Assembly: GCF_001425625.1 (NCBI RefSeq)
Contig: NZ_LMCP01000034.1
Coordinates: 266,551 to 330,550 of the forward strand
Reading direction: 5' to 3'
DNA length: 64,000 nucleotides
Source of the DNA: Mesorhizobium sp. Root102
GTDB lineage: Bacteria > Pseudomonadota > Alphaproteobacteria > Rhizobiales > Rhizobiaceae
Below, piece after piece: positions 41,558-48,646 of the stretch; within the stretch, counting starts at the first letter, position 1; each line of letters opens with the position of its first letter. The notes beneath the pieces were generated by a model. The model saw nothing but the letters and a program-made list of their open reading frames with translations, was not told the origin of the DNA and did no database searches. The translations under genes were made by a program, and so were the position numbers.

Positions 41558-42301
41558 TCACTTCGCGTCATGAAAAATGATGCCGACCGTGTGGCGCATG
41601 CCTGAGCGCAAGCGGCTGACGCCGTGGCGCAGATTGACGCGGTAGTTGCCTTTGGTTCCCTGCACCGGTCGGTTGTGGACGGCGAAGACAACGGCATCGC
41701 CCTGGCACAACGGCACCACTTCGACCCGGCTCTGCATGCGCGGCCGCTGTTCGGTCAGCGCGAACTCGCCGCCGGTGAAATCCCTGCCCGGTTCGGAAAG
41801 CAGGATCGCCACCTGCAGCGGGAAGGCGAGGTCGCCATAGAGGTCCTGGTGCAGGCAGTTGAAGTCGCCAGGCACATATTGCAGCAGCAGCGGGGTCGGC
41901 CGCGTCTGGCCGGCGGCATGGCACTGTTCGAGAAACGCGGCATGCGTCGCCGGGTAGCGCATGGCTTGCCCCATGCGCTCGTTCCACCGATTGGCGACCT
42001 CGGCCAGCCTGGGATAGAGCGCGCTGCGCAGGCCGCCCAGCAGGTCGGGCAAGGGGTAGCGGAAGTAGCGGTACTCGCCCTTGCCGAAACCGTGCCTGGC
42101 CATATGGATGTGGCTGCGGAAATGCTCCTCCCTGGGATAGAGGCCGGCGATCTGCCGGCACTCTTCGGGCGACAGCAGCTTTTCGATCACCGCACAGCCG
42201 AAGCCGTCGAGTTCGGCGGCAAGGGGCGGCCAGTCGTACCCGCCAACGCGCGTCTGAGCGGCTTCGACCACCGATGGGGCAATTTTGGCACGGGCGTTCA
42301 T
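41558..42301 (-). CDS. 2OG-Fe(II) oxygenase (Oxygenase-NA type, DNA-repair associated)
   Basis: The 247-aa protein has a double-stranded beta-helix with the metal triad: HQD in FNCLHQDLYGDLAFPLQVA near residues 150-168 and a late His in YRVNLRHGVSRLRSG. The motif GGEFALTEQRPRMQSR in between is typical of the group described as oxygenases acting on damaged nucleic acid. It is the last gene of a leftward set with Ogt (4-bp overlap) and, further back, Ada, which supports a role in repair of alkylated DNA. The reaction itself is inferred. Confidence 0.85.
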   Translation of the reverse strand: MNARAKIAPSVVEAAQTRVGGYDWPPLAAELDGFGCAVIEKLLSPEECRQIAGLYPREEHFRSHIHMARHGFGKGEYRYFRYPLPDLLGGLRSALYPRLAEVANRWNERMGQAMRYPATHAAFLEQCHAAGQTRPTPLLLQYVPGDFNCLHQDLYGDLAFPLQVAILLSEPGRDFTGGEFALTEQRPRMQSRVEVVPLCQGDAVVFAVHNRPVQGTKGNYRVNLRHGVSRLRSGMRHTVGIIFHDAK

Positions 42302-42852
42302 ATCGCAGCCTCCTTGTTAAGCAGGGCACGCATGCGTTCGACACCCCAGCGGTAGCCAGCCAGCGTGCCGTCGGCGCGGACAACGCGGTGGCAGGGAATA
42401 CCCAGCGCGATCGCATTGGCCGCACAAGCCGTCGCCACGGCGCGGGCGCCGTTCGGCTGGCCGAGACGCCGGGCCAGTGCGGTGTAAGGGATGGTTTCGC
42501 CGCATGGGATGGTGCGTAGCACATCCCAAACACGCTGCTGGAATGGCGTGCCGTGGCGCATGTCGAGCGGCAAGTCGAGGCCGATGCTGGGCGTCTCGAT
42601 GAAGCGCGCGATTGCCGCGAGATCGTCGCGCAAGGTGGTCTCGTCCTCGACCAGCACCTTGCCGGAGAAGCGATCGCCAAGGTCCTGCTCCAGCGCGTCA
42701 GCGTCCGAGCCGATCAGGATGGCGCAGACGCCGATGTGGCTGCGCGCAGCCAGGATGTTGCCGATCGCGGATTCGCCGATGGCGTAGGCGATGGTGTCGA
42801 GGGCGTCGTGGACGGTCGCCGGTGCGGCCATTTGAGTTTGCATGAGGTTCAT
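42298..42852 (-). CDS. ogt: Methylated-DNA-protein cysteine methyltransferase
   Basis: The 184-aa protein has the conserved acceptor cysteine Cys154 in GIPCHRVVRADG and the helix-turn-helix region GTPFQQRVWDVLRTIPCGETIPYTALARRLGQPNGARAVATACAANAIA. It transfers methyl groups from O6-methylguanine to itself in a suicidal reaction. I chose ATG 42852, eight bases after AAAGGAG; a GTG nine bases earlier is less likely. Its stop overlaps the oxygenase start by four bases. Confidence 0.92.
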   Translation of the reverse strand: MNLMQTQMAAPATVHDALDTIAYAIGESAIGNILAARSHIGVCAILIGSDADALEQDLGDRFSGKVLVEDETTLRDDLAAIARFIETPSIGLDLPLDMRHGTPFQQRVWDVLRTIPCGETIPYTALARRLGQPNGARAVATACAANAIALGIPCHRVVRADGTLAGYRWGVERMRALLNKEAAI

Positions 42853-42965
42853 TGCCTTCACTCCTTTGTCTGTGAGTGAACCCTACAGAGACGGCTTCTC
42901 GCGCTCACTCCGGTGCTTGCTTTCAAATTCGAATCTCAGGATCTGAGGATGAACGGCGAAAGGTA

Positions 42966-43147
42966 AGCGCTCTACGGCGCCCCCCTCTGTCCTGCCAGAC
43001 ATCTCCCCCACGAGTGGGGAGATTGGCCGTCACGACGGCCTTCGCCAATCTTCAACGTCGCAAGAAGAGAGCCGGCGCCAGAACTGCCAATCTCCCTCCT
43101 TGTGGGGGAGATGTCCGGCAGGACAGAGGGGCGCGCCGTAGAGCGCT
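42966..43147. repeat. Facing pair of the dispersed repeat (copies 3 and 4), complete 182-bp element
   Basis: The left end AGCGCTCTACGGCGC (42966-42980) is the reverse complement of the right end GCGCCGTAGAGCGCT (43133-43147). Inside each end lies CTCTGTCCTGCC-GACATCTCCC and its mirror image, matching the repeats around the DUF559 gene. The middle holds about 50 bp of unrelated sequence. The whole unit could fold as a large hairpin, like a palindromic or MITE-type element. Confidence 0.85.
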
Positions 43148-43162
43148 GATTTTGAACCGTTC

Positions 43163-43390
43163 TCACGCGACACGGGTGACAGCGAGTTCCCCCAGCACGA
43201 ACACCTCACCGGTCAAAAGCCGCAGCTCGATATCGCCGGTCGCGGTGCGGCTCCACTCGGCTTTGCCGTCGTCGACCATTTGGCCGATGGCGGTCATCAC
43301 CCGTGATTTTGCGTCAGAGGCGCGCCGGCTGCCGGCAGCTTGGGTCTGGCTGGTCGCATCGGCGGTGGGAGACCTTGCCATCGTGCGCAT
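43163..43390 (-). CDS. Small hypothetical protein downstream of ada
   Basis: The 75-aa product starts MRTMARSPTADATSQTQAAG and ends LLTGEVFVLGELAVTRVA. The second half (MTAIGQMVDDGKAEWSRTATGDIELRLLTGEVFVLG) reads like a small beta-rich domain conserved in rhizobia, though I cannot name the family. A GAGGA site is near the start. It lies 12 bp past the ada stop on the same strand and probably shares its message. Confidence 0.55.
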   Translation of the reverse strand: MRTMARSPTADATSQTQAAGSRRASDAKSRVMTAIGQMVDDGKAEWSRTATGDIELRLLTGEVFVLGELAVTRVA

Positions 43391-43402
43391 TGCCGGTCCT
43401 CG

Positions 43403-44518
43403 TCAGGCCCGTATCGGCAGGTTGGCATTGTCGGACGACGACGCCTCACGGTCGAGCAGTGCGCGTTTGCGCTCCGCGCCCCAGGCGTAGCCGGACAGGG
43501 CGCCGTCTTTGCGGATCACGCGATGGCAGGGAATGGCGACGGCAAGGCTATTGGCGGCGCAGGCGGCGGCGATGGCGCGGGTCGCCTTCGGCGCGCCGAT
43601 GCGCTGCGCGATCTCGGCATAGGAAACTGTGCGGCCTACGGGGATGTCCTGCAAGGCCTGCCAGACGCGCTGCTGGAAGGCGGTGCCGCGCACGTCGAGC
43701 GGCAGGTCGAGGCCGAGCGCCGGCACTTCCACGAAACCGACGACGCGGGCGACCAGCGCCTCATAGTCGCGGTCGCCGCCGATCAGCCGTGCCTTGGGGA
43801 AACGGTCCTGCAGGTCGCGCACCAGCGCGTCGGGATCGTCGCCGAGCAGGATCGAGGCGACGCCCTTTTGGCTGGAGGCGACCAGGATGGCGCCGAGCGA
43901 GGATTCGCCGACAGCGAAGCGGATCTCTTCATGGGCGCCGCCGGCGCGATAGCGCGTTGGCGTCATGCCGAGCATGCCGGTCGATTTCTCGTAAAAACGC
44001 CCGCTTGAATTGAAGCCGGCGTCGTAGATCGCCGTCGTGACGCTGGCGCCGTCTTCCAGGCCCTGGCGGACCCGGGCGGCGCGGTGCGCGGCGGCGAAAT
44101 CCTTCGGCGTCAGCCCGGTAACGGCCTTGAAGATACGGTGGAAATAACCGGCGCTGCGGCCGGTGGCATCAGCCAGTTCAGCCAGCGACGGTTCTTCTTC
44201 GCTCTGCTCGATCCTGCGGCAGGCAGCGGCGACCATCGCCGCCTTGCTGGCCTCGAGCGACGGGCCATCCGGGTTGCAGCGCCGGCACGGGCGAAAGCCG
44301 GTCGCCCTGGCCTGATCGAGCGTGCCGTGCAGCTGCACATTCCTGGGGTTGGCGCGCCGCGATGGGCAGGAAGGCCGGCAATAGACGCCGGTCGTCGCCA
44401 CCGAATACCAGAACTCGCCGTCGGCCGACTTGTCGCGCGCAACGATACGCGCCCAGCGCGGATCGTCGGCAACCGGCAGCGGCGCGGACTTCAGATTCTT
44501 GGCCAGGGTGATGAACAT
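43403..44518 (-). CDS. ada: Bifunctional DNA-methyl receptor and transcriptional regulator Ada
   Basis: The 371-aa protein has all parts of Ada. The N-terminal zinc and methylphosphotriester domain has Cys47, Cys51, Cys78 and Cys81 (GVYCRPSCPS and FRPCRRCNPD). The AraC-type DNA-binding domain spans about 90-190. The C-terminal O6-methylguanine methyltransferase has Cys331 in IPCHRVIRKDG. The ATG at 44518 fits the family length. When methylated at the N-terminus it activates its own and neighbouring repair genes, likely including ogt and the oxygenase. Confidence 0.95.
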   Translation of the reverse strand: MFITLAKNLKSAPLPVADDPRWARIVARDKSADGEFWYSVATTGVYCRPSCPSRRANPRNVQLHGTLDQARATGFRPCRRCNPDGPSLEASKAAMVAAACRRIEQSEEEPSLAELADATGRSAGYFHRIFKAVTGLTPKDFAAAHRAARVRQGLEDGASVTTAIYDAGFNSSGRFYEKSTGMLGMTPTRYRAGGAHEEIRFAVGESSLGAILVASSQKGVASILLGDDPDALVRDLQDRFPKARLIGGDRDYEALVARVVGFVEVPALGLDLPLDVRGTAFQQRVWQALQDIPVGRTVSYAEIAQRIGAPKATRAIAAACAANSLAVAIPCHRVIRKDGALSGYAWGAERKRALLDREASSSDNANLPIRA

Positions 44519-44607
44519 GACCGCATTGAAGCCGCCAAAAGCCGGCCTCGCCACCCGTTTCCCGCCAAGCGCCACCAATCGCCCACGTCGAGTGCTCGCT
44601 TCGCTTC

Positions 44608-45300
44608 CTAAGCCGCACGCTTGGGTTCCACCGCGAACGGGCTGAGCCCGAGCCAGGTCTGCATCTTCCTGCCGATGGCCTGGTTGCCGGTCAGGGCAAC
44701 CTTCGCACCGGCTTTCTCGACGGTCAGCAATCCCATCCAGATCGCCGTCATCGTGTGCAGGTCGGTCGAGACGTAAAGATCGACATCGAAGCCCGGATCG
44801 TACCAGCACAGATCGACCTCGCCGTGCTTCTCGACGATCAGCCACCACGACCGTTTGGACGCTGGTAGCTCCTGATACAGAAATTGTATCACCGTGCGCC
44901 CCTCGGGCAGCGGCGAAGGGTTCAGATTGCGCCGCATGTCCCACATCAGCAGCGACGGATCGAGGTTCTTCAGCGACAGCCGGGACTCGACCCATTTCTG
45001 CCCCCAGAAGCCCATTGCTTCGACGACCGGCCGCAAATCCCGGCCGGCTTCCGTCAGCCGATATTCGAATATCCCTTTTTCGCCCAGCACTTCCTTGCGC
45101 TCGATGATCCCAGCCAGTTCAAGTTCCTTGAGCCGTTGCGACAGAAGGGTCGGCGACATTTTGGGGACGCCGCGGCGCAGGTCGTTGAAGCGGGTCGAGC
45201 CCGCCACCAATTCGCGCATCAGCACCATCGTCCAGCGGGTGCACAGCACCTCGGCGGCCATCGATAGCGGGCAGAACTGTTTGTATCCGTGCTGGGCCAT
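44608..45300 (-). CDS. HxlR family regulator with SCP2-like C-terminal domain
   Basis: The 230-aa protein is longer than a simple HxlR protein. The winged helix (about 8-105) starts CPLSMAAEVLCTRWTMVLMRELVAGSTRFNDL, and a second domain of about 100 residues (RRNLNPSPLPEGRTVIQFLYQEL ... VSTDLHTMTAIWMGLLTVEKAGAKVALTG) resembles the sterol-carrier/alkyl-sulfatase-like fold, a likely ligand pocket. It is divergent from a DUF1330 gene, with an inverted repeat between them, and likely represses it. Confidence 0.87.
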   Translation of the reverse strand: MAQHGYKQFCPLSMAAEVLCTRWTMVLMRELVAGSTRFNDLRRGVPKMSPTLLSQRLKELELAGIIERKEVLGEKGIFEYRLTEAGRDLRPVVEAMGFWGQKWVESRLSLKNLDPSLLMWDMRRNLNPSPLPEGRTVIQFLYQELPASKRSWWLIVEKHGEVDLCWYDPGFDVDLYVSTDLHTMTAIWMGLLTVEKAGAKVALTGNQAIGRKMQTWLGLSPFAVEPKRAA

Positions 45301-45369
45301 GATCTGTGTCCCTCCCTCGAACCTGGGTCGAACATTAGGCCTTCATGAATGAAGCGGCCAGTACGGAAA

Positions 45370-45388
45370 CTGTACTACCCCAGTACAG
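45370..45388. promoter_or_regulatory. Inverted repeat, probable HxlR operator
   Basis: CTGTACT (45370-45376) and AGTACAG (45382-45388) are perfect reverse complements with a 5-bp spacer. A further AGTAC lies at about 45359. The site is 70 bp upstream of the HxlR start and 89 bp upstream of the DUF1330 start, suitable for control of both. Confidence 0.7.
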
Positions 45389-45476
45389 ATCGCGGACTGG
45401 CTTGCGAGGGGCCTGCCATGCGAGCCCTTTGGCCGGCTGCACCGGATACCCTGTGCACCGCAACCAGGAGACTACC

Positions 45477-45803
45477 ATGACCGCTTACGTCATCGCAGAC
45501 ATCAAGATAAACGACCCGCAGTGGGTGCCGGCCTACGCCGCATCGGTGCATGATCTCGTCCACAAGCATGGCGGCAGGTATCTGTCGCGCAGCGGCAATG
45601 TGAAGACGCTTGAAGGCAAGCCGCTCGACACCACGCTGATCGCCCTGATGGCGTTCCCGTCGGAGGCGGCGGCGCGCGCCTTCACCAACGATCCGGCCTA
45701 CGCGCCCTTCGTTTCGGCCCGTCAGGGCGGCAGCGACAGCCGTTTCCAGGTGATCGACAACACCGATCTGGCCGGAACGATCCCGTATTTGCCGAAGGGA
45801 TGA
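45477..45803 (+). CDS. DUF1330 family protein
   Basis: The 108-aa protein starts MTAYVIADIKINDPQWVPAY and has the DUF1330 pattern of a dimeric ferredoxin-like barrel: HKHGGRYLSRSGNVKTLEG, then LIALMAFPSEAAARAFTNDPAYAPFVSARQGGSDSRFQVID. The family is cytoplasmic and of unknown role, often induced by quinones or aldehydes. An AACCAGGAGA site precedes the ATG. The divergent HxlR regulator and the CTGTACT inverted repeat suggest redox- or ligand-responsive repression. Confidence 0.9.
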   Translation: MTAYVIADIKINDPQWVPAYAASVHDLVHKHGGRYLSRSGNVKTLEGKPLDTTLIALMAFPSEAAARAFTNDPAYAPFVSARQGGSDSRFQVIDNTDLAGTIPYLPKG

Positions 45804-45925
45804 TCCTTCCTGGCAGTCGTCACAGCGATTTCGGGATCTCCAAGCAACAACAGTCACAAGCGCTTGCCTGCCGGGCCTCCGTATTTTCGGCGGCCGGCCA
45901 GCTGTGCTTTTTCAAGAAGAATGGA

Positions 45926-46477
45926 ATGAAGATGATGTCGAACTTTCACAACAGGCCAAATTTTCGCTATAGGTTTGTCATGGCCGGGATGCTGGCTGTC
46001 TGCACCACTTTGGCACAGGCACATCAGGAAGCTGCCGCGCCGGCGTCCGGCCCCAATCCGCTGGCCGACAAGGTGCGGGCCGCCAACAGCCGGTTTCTCG
46101 ACGTCAAGGCAGCTACGGCCGAGGGCTATGCGCCCATTCCGTGCGCCAGCGGCATCACCGGCGGCGCCATGGGCATCCACTATGTCAACGGCCAGTATCT
46201 GAAGGACGACAAGATCGATATCGCCCGGCCTGAAGCGGTGATGTACGAGCCGATGGCTGACGGCAGGCTGCAACTGGTGGCGGTCGAATACATCACCTCG
46301 AAGGGGCCGGCGTCGCTGGACGGACAGCTGTTCAATTTCAACAGTGCGCCCAACCGCTACGGCCTGGGTGAATTCTACGAACTGCATGTCTGGGCCTGGA
46401 AGGGCAACCCGACCGGCACTTTCGCCGACATGAACCCGAAAGTGTCATGTGAGCACGCGATGGCGCCGAGCCAGTAA
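45926..46477 (+). CDS. Secreted protein of unknown function
   Basis: The 183-aa product starts MKMMSNFHNRPNFRYRFVMA and has a signal peptide ending at about AQAHQEA. The mature part includes ANSRFLDVKAATAEGYAPIPCASGITGGAMGIHYVNGQYL and ends in NPKVSCEHAMAPSQ, with two cysteines that may pair. GIHYVN and the closing H-V-W-A-W-K-x-N-P-x-G pattern look conserved but I cannot name the family. An earlier in-frame start at 45800 would spoil the signal peptide. Confidence 0.75.
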   Translation: MKMMSNFHNRPNFRYRFVMAGMLAVCTTLAQAHQEAAAPASGPNPLADKVRAANSRFLDVKAATAEGYAPIPCASGITGGAMGIHYVNGQYLKDDKIDIARPEAVMYEPMADGRLQLVAVEYITSKGPASLDGQLFNFNSAPNRYGLGEFYELHVWAWKGNPTGTFADMNPKVSCEHAMAPSQ

Positions 46478-46610
46478 GCAATGAAGCCAGGCGGCGCCAA
46501 TGCCGCCTGGCCGCTTTCCCAAGTCAGTCGAGACGCTGCGTCCCAAAGGTCGCTTTCGGCGAGGAAAGGCTGGGCCGCTGTACGTGCCGCTGCTGCTCCT
46601 CACGGCGTCT

Positions 46611-47681
46611 TTATGCCGCCTGGTCCGGAATCGCCAATCCCACCTCGGCGGTATCCCGGCGCGCTTGCGGCAAGACGAAGCGTCCCGTCACGTACCAGAG
46701 CAGAGACACGACAAGGATCGAGAGATAGCCATCCACGGCATAGTGCCAGCCGGTGTAAACCGAGCTGAACAGGATGAACGCCGTAAAGGACCAGCCGGCG
46801 ATTGCCCACCGGCGGCCGAAGCCGGCCAGGAAGAGTGCGTTGAGCGTGGCGATCGCGACATGCATGCTTGGCATGGCGGAGATGCCGCCGCCCAGTTCCG
46901 GGCGGCCACTCTGGTAGGCTGCAAGCAGATAGTCGGCATAGACATGGACCGACGCGGCGGCGTAACGGTTCTGCGCCAGGGCGGCTTGCAGCCCGGCAAA
47001 CCGGTCACCGCCGTAGAACTGGTCGTGGAACATCGGGCCGGTGGACGACAGCAGGGTCGCCAGAACGGTGCCGCACAGGATCGTGGTCAGCGCGAACGCC
47101 CATAGATAGCGCAAGCGGCCGACCGGATTGTTCCAAAAGGCGACGAAGAGAACCGCGCCGAACCATTGCACGAGCCAGCCATATCCATAGCCGGCGAAAA
47201 TTGCGAGCGAGATCGGTTCGGAAACGACGCTGTGCGCCCATGTCCAGGGATCGACGCCATGCAGCCGAAGATCGAGGTCCGCCAGGGCACGGTCGGCGTA
47301 GAACGGTATCGTGTCCGGAATGGCGACCTTCAAGGTGGTGAAGGCGGTGACGCCAAGAAAGAACAAGAGGATGACGGGCGCGGCTGCCAGCCAACGCTGC
47401 CTGAGTATGTCGAGGATGAATCTTGTCGGGTTATGTCGGGCAAACGCCAGCCCCGCCACGCCGAGGCCAGCCGCCAGAAGCGCGGGCAGGAAGAAGGCGA
47501 ACGGCTCGGCATAGGATTGCGCCAGATGCAGGTAGCGATCAGGCTGCAGGCAAAGAGCGGTCACGGCATAGGTCAGACACAAGGCAACCAGCAGCCAGCC
47601 GCTCCTGGTTGTCGCGATGTCCGGGTCAAGGATTGCAGCTGGGCGGCGATTGCCGCCGCGCTGACCGGTGTGCTCATTCAT
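46611..47681 (-). CDS. PAP2-type membrane phosphatase / inositolphosphorylceramide-synthase-like protein
   Basis: The 356-aa membrane protein has about eight hydrophobic segments and the PAP2 signature histidines in AMPSMHVAIATLNALFLAGF (near residue 270) and VYTGWHYAVDGYLS (near residue 312). The first PAP2 motif is weak, as in the Aur1-like PAP2_3 branch. It probably acts on a lipid phosphate or head group in the inner membrane. The start is ATG 47681. An AT-rich region upstream is unlike the rest of the window. Confidence 0.82.
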   Translation of the reverse strand: MNEHTGQRGGNRRPAAILDPDIATTRSGWLLVALCLTYAVTALCLQPDRYLHLAQSYAEPFAFFLPALLAAGLGVAGLAFARHNPTRFILDILRQRWLAAAPVILLFFLGVTAFTTLKVAIPDTIPFYADRALADLDLRLHGVDPWTWAHSVVSEPISLAIFAGYGYGWLVQWFGAVLFVAFWNNPVGRLRYLWAFALTTILCGTVLATLLSSTGPMFHDQFYGGDRFAGLQAALAQNRYAAASVHVYADYLLAAYQSGRPELGGGISAMPSMHVAIATLNALFLAGFGRRWAIAGWSFTAFILFSSVYTGWHYAVDGYLSILVVSLLWYVTGRFVLPQARRDTAEVGLAIPDQAA

Positions 47682-47707
47682 GGAAGGACACCCCGCCAGC
47701 TGCCCAA

Positions 47708-47826
47708 AAGATTGTTGTGGAGTATTTTGTAGATCAAGTATTAACATCGGGTTGCACCGTGAGGAAAGTAAAATTTCCTAAATTAGATGGTTATAATACA
47801 TACTTTGTTGGCAAGGATTCATTGAC
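47708..47826. other. AT-rich island upstream of the PAP2 gene
   Basis: About 120 bp are clearly richer in A and T than surrounding DNA, with AAATTT, a GGAAA-GTAAAA-TTTCC inverted repeat and a TATAAT at 47792-47797. It precedes the leftward PAP2 gene. It could be a promoter with silencer sites (Ros/MucR-type binding prefers such tracts) or a short piece of acquired DNA. Confidence 0.5.
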
Positions 47827-47913
47827 GAAGACGTTGCGCCGCAACGCCCCGGCATCACCTTCGTGCGCTGGTTTCAACTGTCGCAGGCTTCCGTGTCATC
47901 AGGCTTCGGCTCG

Positions 47914-47958
47914 ATTGAAACAGGGCCATCGCCTGGGTGGTGATGGCCCTGTTTCAAT
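47914..47958 (-). terminator. Perfect 17-bp stem hairpin
   Basis: ATTGAAACAGGGCCATC (47914-47930) and GATGGCCCTGTTTCAAT (47942-47958) are exact reverse complements around an 11-base loop. It lies 12 bp past the stop of the SnoaL-like gene and should end its transcription, although a T-run is missing. It also separates that gene from the AT-rich island. Confidence 0.8.
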
Positions 47959-47970
47959 CATGCGGCTCGA

Positions 47971-48420
47971 TCAGGCGGCCTTGATCAGGCCGAGCTGGGT
48001 GAGGGCGGCGACGCCGTCATCGAGGCCGATCTCCTCGACGATCCTGCCGTCGACCACCTTCAGCACGGTGGTGCCGGTGAAGCGCATGGTGCGGCCGGTG
48101 GCGGCCGGCAGCGAGCCGGCGAGGAAATCGCCGAAGGCCGGGCCGGTATGCGTGCCGCCGCCCTCCCACTGGCCGACAACATAGTCGCCCTCGGCGATCA
48201 GGTCGGCCGTGGCCCAGAAGTTGAGGTCCGGGAAGGCGGCGCGGAAGTCGGTCATGAAGGCCTTGATGTCGTCGCGGCCGCGGCGCGGCTCGTGCAGCGA
48301 ATATTTCAGCAGCATGTCGGGTGCCGCGAGGTCGTCGACGACGGACAGATCGCAGGTTTTACCCCAGAAGTCGGTGAACCATCTGACGACGACGGCCTTG
48401 TTATCTTCTTGCTTGGTCAT
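47971..48420 (-). CDS. SnoaL-like (ester cyclase) family protein
   Basis: The 149-aa protein begins MTKQEDNKAVVVRWFTDFWG. It has the NTF2-like pattern of SnoaL polyketide cyclase relatives: RRGRDDIKAFMTDFRAAFPDLNFWATADLIAEGDYVVGQWEGGGTHTGPAFGDF and KVVDGRIVEEIGLDDGVAALTQLG. Bacterial members mostly have unknown substrates. A GGACCTCC-type ribosome site precedes the ATG on the minus strand. It is divergent from the GGDEF-EAL gene. Confidence 0.88.
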   Translation of the reverse strand: MTKQEDNKAVVVRWFTDFWGKTCDLSVVDDLAAPDMLLKYSLHEPRRGRDDIKAFMTDFRAAFPDLNFWATADLIAEGDYVVGQWEGGGTHTGPAFGDFLAGSLPAATGRTMRFTGTTVLKVVDGRIVEEIGLDDGVAALTQLGLIKAA

Positions 48421-48646
48421 TGGGAGGTCCTTGTTGTGTTTGCACGGGGAGATCACCGGATTGGCCGATGACCTGAAGCAAGCAGTAGGACGATCAGGCG
48501 GGCGCAAAACTCCGGTTCTTGCCGGCCAATCGAATGGTGGGGTGTGGCAGGTGAGGAGGCAAGGAAACACCCGGCTCAGCCAAGTAACGCTTTCTTCTCT
48601 GGTTTTGCTGCAGATTGCCCCGTGGCGGGGTTGAGCGAAACGGACG

